A stretch of 64,000 nt of DNA from Labrys monachus. Its GTDB lineage: Bacteria > Pseudomonadota > Alphaproteobacteria > Rhizobiales > Labraceae. Positions 15,926 through 24,239 of this stretch are shown piece by piece. The stretch lies in NCBI RefSeq assembly GCF_030814655.1, contig NZ_JAUSVK010000001.1, positions 4,471,001-4,535,000 on the forward strand. Reading direction: 5' to 3'. The first letter of the stretch is position 1. Each line of letters begins with the position of its first letter. Both the position numbers and the translations under genes were made by a program. The notes under the pieces were generated by a model. That model was not told the DNA's origin and did no database searches. It saw nothing but the letters and a program-made list of their open reading frames with translations.

Positions 15926-16795
15926 TCATTCCTTGTCGAGGCGCGCGATGAGGCTGGAGGTGTCCCAGCGCCGGCCGCCCATGACCTGGACATCGCCGTA
16001 GAACTGGTCGACCAGGGCGGTGACCGGCAGGCGGGCGCCGCTCTGCCGCGCCGCGTCGAGGCAAATGCCGAGATCCTTGCGCATCCAGTCGACGGCGAAG
16101 CCGAAGGCGAAGGAGCCTTCGCGCATGGTCTTCCAGCGGTTCTCCATCTGCCAGGACTGGGCGGCGCCCTTGGAGATGACGCCGATCACCCGCTCGATAT
16201 CGAGCCCGGCCTTCTTGGCGAAATGCAGGCCTTCGGCGAGGCCCTGCACCACGCCGGCGATGCAGATCTGGTTGACCATCTTCGCCAGCTGCCCGGCGCC
16301 GGGCGGCCCGATCAGCTCGCAGGCGCGGGCGTAATGGGCGATCACCGGCTGCGCCGTGGCATAGACGGCCTCCTCGCCGCCGCACATCACGCTGAGCACG
16401 CCGTTCTCGGCGCCGGCCTGGCCGCCGGAGACCGGGGCGTCGACGAAGCCGAGGCCCGCCTTCGCGGCCTCGGCATGGAGCTCGCGCGCCACCTCGGCGG
16501 AGGCCGTCGTATGGTCGACGAAGATCGCGCCCGGCTTCATGCCGGCAAAGGCGCCGGCGGCGCCGAGCGTGACGGAGCGAAGGTCGTCGTCATTGCCGAC
16601 GCAGGCGAAGACGATATCGGCGCCCGACGCCGCCTCGGCCGGCGTCGGCGCGCTGCGATGGCCGAACTTCTCCACCCAGGCCTGCGCCTTGGCGGGGCTG
16701 CGGTTATAGACCGTGACGTCGTGTCCGCCGCGAAGGACGAGATGGCCGGCCATGGGAAAGCCCATGACGCCAAGCCCGAGGAAGGCCAATTTCAT
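15926..16795 (-). CDS. NAD(P)-dependent beta-hydroxyacid dehydrogenase (3-hydroxyisobutyrate dehydrogenase family)
   Basis: 289 residues, the family length. MKLAFLGLGVMGFPMAGHLV is the Rossmann GxGxMG start; DHTTASAEVARELHAEAA and FVDAPVSGGQAGAENG are the substrate-binding block with the family's SGG; GAGQLAKMVNQI carries the catalytic lysine. Members reduce or oxidise 3-hydroxyisobutyrate, tartronate semialdehyde or succinic semialdehyde; which of these applies is not readable. It lies in the same direction as, and downstream of, the polar amino-acid permeases (73-base gap). Confidence 0.92.
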   Translation of the reverse strand: MKLAFLGLGVMGFPMAGHLVLRGGHDVTVYNRSPAKAQAWVEKFGHRSAPTPAEAASGADIVFACVGNDDDLRSVTLGAAGAFAGMKPGAIFVDHTTASAEVARELHAEAAKAGLGFVDAPVSGGQAGAENGVLSVMCGGEEAVYATAQPVIAHYARACELIGPPGAGQLAKMVNQICIAGVVQGLAEGLHFAKKAGLDIERVIGVISKGAAQSWQMENRWKTMREGSFAFGFAVDWMRKDLGICLDAARQSGARLPVTALVDQFYGDVQVMGGRRWDTSSLIARLDKE

Positions 16796-16868
16796 CGTTC
16801 AAAACTCCTGAAAGGTCGGTCGACCGGGGTCCCCCGGGGCGGCTGGGCCGAGACCGACGGCAGGCCTT

Positions 16869-17666
16869 CTACGCCGCCGCCGCCGTTTCCCCGGGCATGG
16901 CTCCCGCTTTAGCCCCGATGGGCGCATGCCGCAAATGCCGCGTCATGCGGTTCTCCATCGCATCCCACAGGCGACGGATGGCCTCGACCGTGACGAGATA
17001 GATGATCGCGGCCCATAGATAGACCTCGAAGTCATAGGTGCGCGAGAAGACCAGCCGGGTCTGCCCCATCACGTCGAGGACGGTGGCGAGCGAGGCGACC
17101 GAGCTGCCCTTGATCACCAGGATGAGCTCGTTGCCGTAGGGGCGGAGGCTGACGATCAGCGCCTGCGGCAGCACGATCTTGCGGAAGATCTGGGCCGGAT
17201 GCAGCCCGAGGGCCTGCCCGGCCTCGCTCTGCCCCCGCGCGACGGATTCGATGCCGCCGCGCAGGATCTCCGCCTGATAGGCGGCCGTGTTGAGCGAGAA
17301 GGCGAAGATGACGTAATAGAAGCCCTCGCGGAAATATTTCCACAGGCCGAGATCCTCGAGGGCGGGGCGACAGGCGAGGAAGAGCGTGCCGAGCCCGGCA
17401 TAGATCAGGAACAGCTGGGCGAGCTGCGGCGTGCCGCGGAAGACATAGATGTAGCCGGCCGCCAGATTGCGCAGGACCGGGTTCCTCGACATTCGCGCCA
17501 TGGCGAGGGGACAGGCGATCGCCGCCCCGATCGGCATGGTCAGGACGACGATCAGCAGCGTCGTGCCGCATCCGGCGATCATCTTCGCGCCGTAGGTCGT
17601 CATCATGCCGGTGTCGAAGCCGACGGCGCCCGCCAGCCACAGAAAGCCGGACGCAAGCCCTTCCAT
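16869..17666 (-). CDS. Polar amino-acid ABC transporter permease (HisM type)
   Basis: 265 residues with about five membrane helices. RFTQ-type start GCGTTLLIVVLTMPIGAAIA, the YIYVFRGTPQLAQLFLIYAG segment and the coupling loop EAGQALGLHPAQIFRKIVLP (EAA motif) identify the His/Glu/Gln/Arg/opine permease family. It should form the inner-membrane channel with the preceding gene's product, one base away. No ATP-binding subunit is encoded in the cluster. Confidence 0.92.
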   Translation of the reverse strand: MEGLASGFLWLAGAVGFDTGMMTTYGAKMIAGCGTTLLIVVLTMPIGAAIACPLAMARMSRNPVLRNLAAGYIYVFRGTPQLAQLFLIYAGLGTLFLACRPALEDLGLWKYFREGFYYVIFAFSLNTAAYQAEILRGGIESVARGQSEAGQALGLHPAQIFRKIVLPQALIVSLRPYGNELILVIKGSSVASLATVLDVMGQTRLVFSRTYDFEVYLWAAIIYLVTVEAIRRLWDAMENRMTRHLRHAPIGAKAGAMPGETAAAA

Positions 17667-17667
17667 C

Positions 17668-18399
17668 TCAGGCCCTCGCCCGCACGAGGCCGCGATCGCC
17701 GCGCATTTCCAGCCATTTGATCGCCTGCCCGGACGCCAGAGCCATCAGCAGATAGACCACGCAGCAGAGCAGATAGAATTGGAACGAATAGCTCGGATTG
17801 GCGATCACCGCGGTCTTGCTGATATACATGAGATCCCTGAGGGCGATGACGGAGACCAGCGAGGTATCCTTGAGCAGGATCATCCAGTTGTTGCCGAGGC
17901 CGGGAAGGGCCAGCCTGACGAGCTGCGGGAACACCACCAGGCGGAAGCATTTGGCGCGGCTCAGCCCGAGGGCATAGGCGCTCTCCCGCTGGCCGCGGGG
18001 GATGGCCCTGAGCGCGCCCAGCCAGACCTCGCCGGAGAAGGCGCCGAGCACGAGGCCGAGCGCCACCATGCCGGCGACGAAACTGTTGACCTGGACGTTC
18101 GGGTTCTCGCCGAGCACCGGGGTCAGCAGCCTGTTGAGAAGGCTCTGGCCGCCGTAATAGACGATCAGGATGGTCAGGAGTTCGGGAAGCGAGCGGAACA
18201 GCGTCGTGTAGAGATTGCTGGCCGCCCCCGCCAGCCAATTGCCGCTGGCTCTCGCCAGCGCCATGACGAGGCCGATGAGGAGGCCGAACGGCAACGTGCA
18301 CACGGCGAGGGCGAGCGTCAGGCAGGCGCCCCGGAAGATCTCATCGCTCCATCCCTTGTCACCCCATTGGAGCAGGCTCAAGAACTGGTCCATCGGCAC
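17668..18399 (-). CDS. Polar amino-acid ABC transporter permease (HisQ type)
   Basis: 243 residues, about five helices. GACLTLALAVCTLPFGLLIG, LYTTLFRSLPELLTILIVYY and ESAYALGLSRAKCFRLVVFP (the EAA coupling loop) are typical of the family. It is the first permease after the binding protein, separated from it by 66 bases that hold a GC-rich stem-loop (18419-18448). The second permease follows after one base, which suggests coupled translation of the pair. Confidence 0.92.
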   Translation of the reverse strand: MPMDQFLSLLQWGDKGWSDEIFRGACLTLALAVCTLPFGLLIGLVMALARASGNWLAGAASNLYTTLFRSLPELLTILIVYYGGQSLLNRLLTPVLGENPNVQVNSFVAGMVALGLVLGAFSGEVWLGALRAIPRGQRESAYALGLSRAKCFRLVVFPQLVRLALPGLGNNWMILLKDTSLVSVIALRDLMYISKTAVIANPSYSFQFYLLCCVVYLLMALASGQAIKWLEMRGDRGLVRARA

Positions 18400-18418
18400 C
18401 TGCAGACATGGAAGGACG

Positions 18419-18448
18419 CCGCCGCCCTTGCGGAGGCCCGGGCGGCGG
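18419..18448 (-). promoter_or_regulatory. GC stem-loop after the binding-protein gene
   Basis: A 9-bp perfect stem (18419-18427 CCGCCGCCC with 18440-18448) with a 12-base loop and no T-tract, starting 18 bases after the stop of the binding-protein gene. A similar structure follows three other binding-protein genes in this window. It may protect the 3' end of the binding-protein mRNA so that more of it is made than permease. Confidence 0.5.
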
Positions 18449-18465
18449 ATTCGACGCTTCGCCGA

Positions 18466-19251
18466 TCAATAGATCGAGAAGGGGAAATATTTGTCGTTGA
18501 TCTTCTTGTAGGTGCCGTCGGCGACGATCTCGGCGATCGCCTTGTTGAACTTGTCGACGAGGTCGGCGTCTTCCTTGCGGACCGCGATGCCGGCGCCGGT
18601 GCCGAAATACTTGGCGTATTTCCCCATGTCGACGACCTGCTTGATCTCGCAGCACGAGGCTTCCGGCTTGCCCAGCCAGGCCTGCAGCACCGTCCTGTCG
18701 GCGATTTCGGCATCGAGGCGGCCGGCGGCGAGATCGGCGTTGACCTCGTCCTGCGTCGGATAGAGCTTGACCTCGGCGCCGCCCGGCTGGATCTCGCCTT
18801 CCAGGAAGTTGGCGTGGATCGAGGAGGACTGCGCGCCGACGACCTTGTCCTTCAGGCCTGCGGCGTCCCAGGAGGCGATCTTGGAATCCTTCGGCGCGAC
18901 GAAGACGGGAGGCGTCTGGTAATATTTGTTGGTGAACGCCACCTTCTTCTTGCGCTCCTCGGTGATCGACATCGACGCGACGATGGCGTCGAACTTGCCG
19001 GCCAGGAGCGCGGGAATGATGCCGTCCCAGTCCTGTGCCTGGAAGGTGCAGGTCGCCTGCATCTTCTCGCAGAGCGCCTTGGCGATATCGACGTCGAAGC
19101 CGACGAGATTGCCGGCGCTGTCCAGGCCGTTGAAGGGAGGATAGGCCCCTTCCGTGCCGATGCGGATCGTCTTCCAATCCTTGGCGGCGGCCATGCCGGT
19201 GAATGCGGCGAACGCGATGGCGGCCGCGCCGATGAGGTTGATGAAGCGCAT
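18466..19251 (-). CDS. Polar amino-acid ABC transporter substrate-binding protein (HisJ/ArgT type)
   Basis: 261 residues with a signal peptide (MRFINLIGAAAIAFAAFTGMAAA, cut near residue 23). IRIGTEGAYPPFNGLDSAGN, VGFDVDIAKALCEKMQATCT and QDWDGIIPALLAGKFDAIVA are the signatures of lysine/arginine/histidine binding proteins (SBP_bac_3). A cysteine pair (CCEIKQ) near residue 200 is unusual in the family. AGGGGGAA lies before the ATG. First gene of a binding-protein/permease/permease set that lacks an ATPase. Confidence 0.93.
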   Translation of the reverse strand: MRFINLIGAAAIAFAAFTGMAAAKDWKTIRIGTEGAYPPFNGLDSAGNLVGFDVDIAKALCEKMQATCTFQAQDWDGIIPALLAGKFDAIVASMSITEERKKKVAFTNKYYQTPPVFVAPKDSKIASWDAAGLKDKVVGAQSSSIHANFLEGEIQPGGAEVKLYPTQDEVNADLAAGRLDAEIADRTVLQAWLGKPEASCCEIKQVVDMGKYAKYFGTGAGIAVRKEDADLVDKFNKAIAEIVADGTYKKINDKYFPFSIY

Positions 19252-19649
19252 GGTTGTGTTCCCCCTGTTCCTGGTCCGCCGGCAACGCGGGGGCGCCGCC
19301 GGCTCGGAGCCCTGGCGAGGAATGAAGCACCGCTATCGCCGGGGTGCAACGGGGCAAGCCGCCGATTCGACGTAAAGCGTCGGTAAAACTTGCCGCCTCG
19401 CCGGGCCGCGCCTCGGTTTGAATTCCGTCGCCGTGCTTTTTTGTAAGCTTCCGTTCCGTCAGGCGGATGAGCCGAGGCATCGACATACGTCCGCACCAAA
19501 CGCGCCCTCTACCGCCTCAAGGTATTTTGATGCCTGACGGTAAAAATTTGACACTTGAGACCCAAGAGCGAAAGGCTCGCTCGCGCTCCATTGCGGTCGT
19601 TCAAGACCGACCGACACTCATCGCAAGGCGCTCATTCAGATCCCGCTCA
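19252..19649. other. 398-base intergenic region, no gene
   Basis: Upstream of the binding-protein gene and downstream of the Gfa-like gene (both minus). It should hold the transporter promoter. AT-rich blocks at 19436-19450 and 19525-19560 stand out from the GC-rich background. Nothing coding, and no convincing terminator hairpin. Confidence 0.45.
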
Positions 19650-20066
19650 TCAGCCAATGATCCGAGCTTCCTGCACATAGCCGAAGGCGCCCTTGCCCGG
19701 CCAGGCTCGTCCGTCGGGGTAGCGCAATTCTATTCCGGCGAGGTCCTTCTCATCCGCCAAACGCATATTGACGCCCATCTGGACGTTGCCAAACTTCGAT
19801 ACGGCGCTTGCGGTCAAAGTAAAATGTGTCGTCGAACCACAATTTTCACAGAAACGGATTTCTGCAGCCGGGTCTTCCTTGTCTTCCCGGCTATATGCCT
19901 TCGTCGTTCCCACGACGCTGACTTCCGACGGATGGAAATAGGCCCAGCGGGCGCCCGACTTGCTACAAAGCGTGCAGTTGCACTCGTTGATGAAGTCCGG
20001 TCGCTTCGAGATTTCGACGCGGACTTGGCCACAGAGGCAGGATAGCTTCAACATTTCCGATGTCAT
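19650..20066 (-). CDS. GFA-family (Gfa/CENP-V) zinc protein
   Basis: 138 residues. SCLCG, ECNCTLCSKSG and RFCENCGSTTHF are the three cysteine clusters that bind two zinc ions in the glutathione-dependent formaldehyde-activating (Gfa) fold. Gfa of Paracoccus was proposed to speed S-hydroxymethylglutathione formation, though most family members have other, unknown roles. An alternative start is the Met four codons in. Codon use is slightly lower in GC than in neighbours. It is not clearly linked to flanking genes. Confidence 0.9.
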   Translation of the reverse strand: MTSEMLKLSCLCGQVRVEISKRPDFINECNCTLCSKSGARWAYFHPSEVSVVGTTKAYSREDKEDPAAEIRFCENCGSTTHFTLTASAVSKFGNVQMGVNMRLADEKDLAGIELRYPDGRAWPGKGAFGYVQEARIIG

Positions 20067-20177
20067 ATCAGCGGAGCCGCTCGCCTGGTAGAGGCCGTTC
20101 GACTTCGATCGCGTCGGCAGGCGCTTCTGCCCTGAGGCCGGGTGAAGGGGCTCGGATTTCGAACCGAGACACGACGC

Positions 20178-20462
20178 CTAGCCGCGATTGCGCCGCCGCG
20201 TGCGCGTGCGCACGGCAATCTGCTCGTCGAAGGCGCTGCGCGCGGCGCGCAGGCTCGGCGTGTCGTCGAAGCGCCCCGGCAGGCAGGCCATCAGCGCGAG
20301 CCTCTCGGGCTCTGACATCTCCACCCACGCACCGATCTCGCCGCTGCTGCGGCCGCAGCCGATGCAAAAGCCGCTGGCCGGATCGATCCGGCAAATCGCG
20401 ACGCAGGGCGTGGAGGTTGTCTGCATGCCCTGAAGATAGGGACTGCCGGCGCCCACGTCCAT
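20178..20462 (-). CDS. DUF1289 small iron/zinc-cysteine protein
   Basis: 94 residues. The block [20 protein letters not shown] with GRSSGEI is the full DUF1289 signature: four cysteines spaced as a small metal-binding knot. The C terminus is basic. The family is common in Proteobacteria and of unknown function. An internal Met at residue 13 just before the motif is an equally good start. It lies downstream of cobS in the same direction. Confidence 0.88.
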   Translation of the reverse strand: MDVGAGSPYLQGMQTTSTPCVAICRIDPASGFCIGCGRSSGEIGAWVEMSEPERLALMACLPGRFDDTPSLRAARSAFDEQIAVRTRTRRRNRG

Positions 20463-20519
20463 GGCCGGCGGCGGATCGCAAGCGCTTCTCCCGGCCGGCG
20501 GCGCGTCTTGGCGGGTCCG

Positions 20520-21311
20520 CTACCGCCCGAGGGGCGCCAGCACCGCGGCGGCGAAGGCGATCTCCGCCAGCACGGTCGCGGCGCCGCACACATCGCCCGT
20601 CTGCCCGCCGATCTGGCGTTTGGCCAGCCGCGTCACGCCATAGGCGGCGAGGAAACCGAAGGCGGGCGCCGCCAGGCTGGAGGGATGGCGCGTCGCGCCA
20701 TAGGCCAGAAGGGCGGCCAGCGCGAATCCGAGGGCGGCCCCGATGCCCCAATTGGCCCTCGAGAGGCGCCCGGATGCGGCGCCGGCGCCGTCCGTCCGCG
20801 CCGGCGGCAGCATGGCCAGGGGCAGCAGGCCGGCAATGCGCGAGACGCCGGCCCCGCCCATGAGGACGAGGGCGGCGGCAACCGGTCCGGCGGCGTGGAC
20901 GAGGTCGCCGAGGATCGATATCCGGGCTGCGATGGCGAGCATCAGCGCGGTGGCGCCATAGGCGCCGATGCGCGAATCCCGCATGATCTCGAGCTTGCGC
21001 GCCGGCGTGCGCCCGCCGCCGAAGCCGTCGGCGACATCGGCCAGTCCGTCCTCATGCATGGCGCCGGTGACGACGGCCATGGCGGCGACGGCGAGGATCG
21101 CAGCCTCCACGGGCGGCAGGCCGACGCCGCAGCCGGCGAGCAGCGCCACGGCTCCGCCGAGGCCGAGCACGGCGCCGGCCAGCGGGAGGACGGGCGCGAG
21201 CCGTTCCATGTCGGGCGGGCCATGCGGATCGGCCTCGCCGGACAGCACGGGCACGGGCAGGCGCGACCAGAAGCGCAGGGCAGCCGTGACTTGGGCGAGA
21301 AGCTGTCTCAA
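20520..21311 (-). CDS. cobS: Adenosylcobinamide-GDP ribazoletransferase CobS
   Basis: 263 residues, a polytopic inner-membrane enzyme that joins adenosylcobinamide-GDP to alpha-ribazole, the last assembly step of cobalamin. ALRFWSRLPVP near the N terminus, GAMHEDGLADVADGFGGG with the metal-binding DGLADxxDG motif, and LEIMRDSRIGAYGATAL are diagnostic. It is divergent from cobT, which makes alpha-ribazole phosphate, the precursor of its co-substrate, so both act in nucleotide-loop assembly. Confidence 0.96.
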   Translation of the reverse strand: MRQLLAQVTAALRFWSRLPVPVLSGEADPHGPPDMERLAPVLPLAGAVLGLGGAVALLAGCGVGLPPVEAAILAVAAMAVVTGAMHEDGLADVADGFGGGRTPARKLEIMRDSRIGAYGATALMLAIAARISILGDLVHAAGPVAAALVLMGGAGVSRIAGLLPLAMLPPARTDGAGAASGRLSRANWGIGAALGFALAALLAYGATRHPSSLAAPAFGFLAAYGVTRLAKRQIGGQTGDVCGAATVLAEIAFAAAVLAPLGR

Positions 21312-21499
21312 TGCGCACCCGCGGGAGGGAAGGACGCGCCTTGATAGCCGCCAAGCCGCAAGCCCGCCAGCGGGAAACGCCGGGCGTCGTCTGCGGGGGA
21401 CGGCGGGTCGTCTGCCGGCCTTTGCGCCGGACCATCCCGGCGCTATAAGCGCGGCGTCCCCTCCCGCCCCGCCCGGGGCCCGATCGAAAGCCCGCTCCG

Positions 21500-22525
21500 A
21501 TGGCCCCTGCCGGCACCGCCCTGCCCTTCGACGATATCCGCGACCTCGCCCGCGCCATGCCGGACCTCGATGCCGACGCCCTCGCCCGGGTCCGCCAGCG
21601 CGACGGCCAGCTGACCAAGCCGCCCGGCAGCCTCGGCCGGCTCGAAGCGATCGTCGAATGGCTCGCCGCCGTGCAGGGCAAGGCGCCGCCGAGCGTGTCG
21701 CGCCCGCTGGTGGCGATCTTCGCCGGCAATCACGGCGTCGTCGCCCATGGCGTGTCGCCCTATCCGCAGGAGGTCACCCGCCAGATGCTGGAGAACTTCT
21801 CGGCCGGCGGCGCCGCCATCAACCAGATCTGCTCGACCTTCGACATCGGCCTCAAGGTGTTCGACCTCGCTCTGGACATCCCGACCGGCGACATCACCTG
21901 CGAAGCCGCGCTGGACGAGAAGGCCTGCGCCGCCACCATGGCGTTCGGCATGGAAGCGGTGTCGGGCGGCATCGATCTGCTGGTGCTCGGCGAGATGGGC
22001 ATCGGCAACACCACCATCGCGGCAGCGATCTATCACGGGCTCTATGGCGGCGAGGCGGGCCATTGGGTCGGCCGCGGCACCGGCATCGACGATGCCGGGC
22101 TCGGGCGCAAGATCGAGGCGGTGCGCCAGGCGGTGTCCTTCCACCGCGACCATCTCGGCGATCCCCTCGAATTGCTGCGCCGGCTCGGCGGGCGCGAGAT
22201 CGCGGCCATGGCGGGCGCCATCCTCGCGGCGCGCAGCCAGCGCATCCCGGTGGTGCTGGACGGCTACGTCACCTGCGCCGCCGCCGCCGTGGTGCACGCC
22301 ATGGATCCGGCCCTGCTCGATCACTGCGTGGCGGGCCACGTCTCGGCGGAAGGCGCCCATGCCGACGTGCTCCGGCGCCTCGGCAAGCCGCCGCTGCTCG
22401 ATCTCGGCATGCGCCTCGGCGAGGGATCGGGCGCGGCCCTGGCGGTGGCGCTGATCAAGGCCGCCCTCGCCTGCCACACGGGCATGGCGACCTTCGCGCA
22501 GGCCGGCGTCACCGACAAGGCGTGA
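21500..22525 (+). CDS. cobT: Nicotinate-nucleotide-dimethylbenzimidazole phosphoribosyltransferase CobT
   Basis: 341 residues. QLTKPPGSLGRLEAIVEWLA, FAGNHGVVAHGVSPYPQEVT, LGEMGIGNTTIAAAIYHGLY and the C-terminal DLGMRLGEGSGAALAVALIK (with the catalytic Glu) are the CobT signatures. It makes alpha-ribazole 5'-phosphate from dimethylbenzimidazole and nicotinate mononucleotide. The 188-base gap to the divergent cobS shows no recognisable cobalamin riboswitch. Confidence 0.96.
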   Translation: MAPAGTALPFDDIRDLARAMPDLDADALARVRQRDGQLTKPPGSLGRLEAIVEWLAAVQGKAPPSVSRPLVAIFAGNHGVVAHGVSPYPQEVTRQMLENFSAGGAAINQICSTFDIGLKVFDLALDIPTGDITCEAALDEKACAATMAFGMEAVSGGIDLLVLGEMGIGNTTIAAAIYHGLYGGEAGHWVGRGTGIDDAGLGRKIEAVRQAVSFHRDHLGDPLELLRRLGGREIAAMAGAILAARSQRIPVVLDGYVTCAAAAVVHAMDPALLDHCVAGHVSAEGAHADVLRRLGKPPLLDLGMRLGEGSGAALAVALIKAALACHTGMATFAQAGVTDKA

Positions 22526-22626
22526 GCCCGGCCAGGCCGGGGGAGGTCGGCCGGGATCAGCCTCGTTCCGCCCCGAAGTGGTCACGATCGGACGTTAGAA
22601 TCGCTGCTGTCGAAGGGAGCATCTTG

Positions 22627-22911
22627 ATGTTCAGATCAATTCTCGTTGCCGCGGCGGCGTTCGCTTGTGCGGTACCCGCTTTTGCCGGCAGCAAGAATTT
22701 CCCGCAATGCAGCCAGTATGGCGAAGGTTTCGTCTACTCGCCGGACACCGGCATGTGCATCAAGGTCAGCGGCGAGTTCCGGGCCGATTACAATTTCGGG
22801 AAGACGAACAGCCCGTTCGGCTCCTCGGTCGCCGGCACCGCCGATGTCAGGGGCGATACCGGGTTCGGCCCCTTCCGCGCCGTGGTCGAGCCGCGCGCCA
22901 GCAAATATTGA
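22627..22911 (+). CDS. Truncated porin-2-like exported protein
   Basis: 94 residues. A signal peptide (MFRSILVAAAAFACAVPAFA) is followed by NFPQCSQYGEGFVYSPDTGM and CIKVSGEFRADYNFG, which is the conserved N terminus of Rhizobiales porins (porin_2: CxxYGxGFxYxPGTxxCxKVxGxxRxxY). Full-length porins have 350-500 residues; this frame stops soon after the first barrel strand. It is either a truncated porin or a member of a small-protein family that keeps only the porin cap. No porin sequence follows downstream, so an intact downstream part has been lost or was never there. Confidence 0.65.
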   Translation: MFRSILVAAAAFACAVPAFAGSKNFPQCSQYGEGFVYSPDTGMCIKVSGEFRADYNFGKTNSPFGSSVAGTADVRGDTGFGPFRAVVEPRASKY

Positions 22912-23237
22912 TCCCGATCCGGTCGGCGCCGTGTCTTTTCGCACAGCGCGGCGGGGCCCTCATGCCCGCTTATGCCTTGCCGGCAGGACATGCCGGTCCT
23001 GCCTGGTGCGGCGGCGGCGCGGTTTGGCCGTCGTCCGGTCATTTTGACGGGGAAGACCTCGCCCGATCCCAATGATTGAGATGAAGCAATAAGATGGAAT
23101 GCAGTCCCTTGATGCAACCTGAAGCAGAGAGATCGAACGGTGCTGCAGTTACGGTTGAGCGAGGGCGATTTTCAGGGCGGGCGGACGGCTATGCCGCACC
23201 GGTCGCAGGCACGTTGTGCCCGGCGCCGGCCGGCGCC
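22912..23237. other. Gap between porin-like gene and metallo-hydrolase
   Basis: 326 bases. The first 130 are GC-rich without structure; the stretch 23080-23150 is richer in A/T and may hold the promoter. The metallo-hydrolase frame is open from 23094 with ATGs at 23094 and 23109, so up to 48 further residues could belong to that protein, but they have no family match. Confidence 0.4.
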
Positions 23238-24020
23238 ATGCGCGTGACGGTCATCGGCTGCGGCGACGCCTTCGGTTCGGGCGGCCGCTACAACACCGCG
23301 ACCCTCGTCGAGGCGAGGAATGCGGCGAACGGCGCGCGAGGCGCAGAAGGCCGGGACGGCCCCGTCTGCCTTCTCGACTGCGGCGCCACGACGATGACCG
23401 CCATCAACGCCATGGGGGTCGACCCGGACCGCATCGACCTCATCGTGCTCACCCATCTGCACGGCGACCATTTCGGCGGCATCCCCTTCCTGCTCCTCGA
23501 TGCCCAATGGGTGCGCAGGCGCACGCGCCCGCTGCGGATCATCGGGCCGCCGGGCACCGTCGACCGCCTCCACGTCATGATCGAGGCCCTGTTCGCCGGC
23601 TCCTCCCTCGATACGCCCTGGAGCTTTCCCTGGAGCGCGGAGGACATGACGCCGGGCACGCAGCAGACGGCGGCCGGCTTCACCATCATCACCGCCGAAG
23701 TGAGCCATCCCTCCGGCTCGCCGGCCACCGCCGTGCGCCTGGAGGCGGCCGGCAAGGCGTTCGTCCATTCCGGCGACACCGAATGGACGGAAGCGCTGCC
23801 CGCGATCGCGGCGGGCGCCGACCTGCTGTTCCTCGAATGCTTCGCCGTCGAGGCGACCCCGCCGCATCTCGACTATGCCCGGCTGCTCGCCAATCGCGAG
23901 GCTTTCGACGCGGAGCGGGTCGTGCTCACCCATATGGGGCCGTCCATGCTCGACTACCGCGGCAATGTCGACCGCGATCTGTTCGAACTGGCCGAGGACG
24001 GGCTGGTCTTCGATCTCTAG
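23238..24020 (+). CDS. Metallo-beta-lactamase-fold hydrolase (RNase Z-like superfamily)
   Basis: 260 residues from MRVTVIGCGDAFGSGGRYNT, the first conserved strand and the reason for choosing ATG 23238 despite a weak ribosome site. THLHGDHFGGIPFLLLD is the HxHxDH zinc motif; SHPSG (third-ligand His), HSGDTEW (Asp ligand) and LTHMGPSML (last His) follow in order. The architecture is that of small cytosolic hydrolases related to RNase Z and phosphodiesterases (GxxD..SGGR start). Substrate unknown. A palindromic repeat region follows. Confidence 0.88.
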   Translation: MRVTVIGCGDAFGSGGRYNTATLVEARNAANGARGAEGRDGPVCLLDCGATTMTAINAMGVDPDRIDLIVLTHLHGDHFGGIPFLLLDAQWVRRRTRPLRIIGPPGTVDRLHVMIEALFAGSSLDTPWSFPWSAEDMTPGTQQTAAGFTIITAEVSHPSGSPATAVRLEAAGKAFVHSGDTEWTEALPAIAAGADLLFLECFAVEATPPHLDYARLLANREAFDAERVVLTHMGPSMLDYRGNVDRDLFELAEDGLVFDL

Positions 24021-24039
24021 GGCAAAGCGCGTTTAGGCA

Positions 24040-24185
24040 GAAGCGGCGCTTTGCTCTAGCTCTTTGTTTTTCGACGCGTCTTTGCGTTTTGCCGATTCCG
24101 TCAAAACGCAAAACGCTCTAAAGCAAAATGCCTTCGAGCCGGAGCGGATCACCAGAACAACGCATTGGCATTGAAGGCATTTTGC
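24040..24185. repeat. Palindromic intergenic repeat cluster
   Basis: Two inverted repeats: TTTGCGTTTT (24081-24090) with AAAACGCAAA (24103-24112) around GCCGATTCCGTC, and GCAAAATGCCTTC (24123-24135) with its complement at 24173-24185. The word GATTCCGTCAAAACGC is one I associate with palindromic repeats scattered through Rhizobiales genomes. The AT-richer composition differs from its surroundings. It lies between convergent genes and might also stop transcription from both sides. Confidence 0.6.
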
Positions 24186-24239
24186 GATTCTGGCTGATTC
24201 GATCTGAAGACGGAACGCTGTGAGCCGGCCGCGCGCCGC

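Noticed and set aside
17605-19386. 593-codon plus-strand frame across the polar amino-acid transporter genes
   Set aside because: Antisense to three conserved minus-strand genes with clear family motifs.
21312-21499. Cobalamin riboswitch between cobS and cobT
   Set aside because: No recognisable B12-box or the expected long leader; the gap is GC-rich and divergent.
20968-22626. N-terminal extension of the small porin-like protein (open frame of over 500 codons upstream)
   Set aside because: It runs through cobT in another phase and is arginine/proline-rich; the signal peptide starts at 22627.
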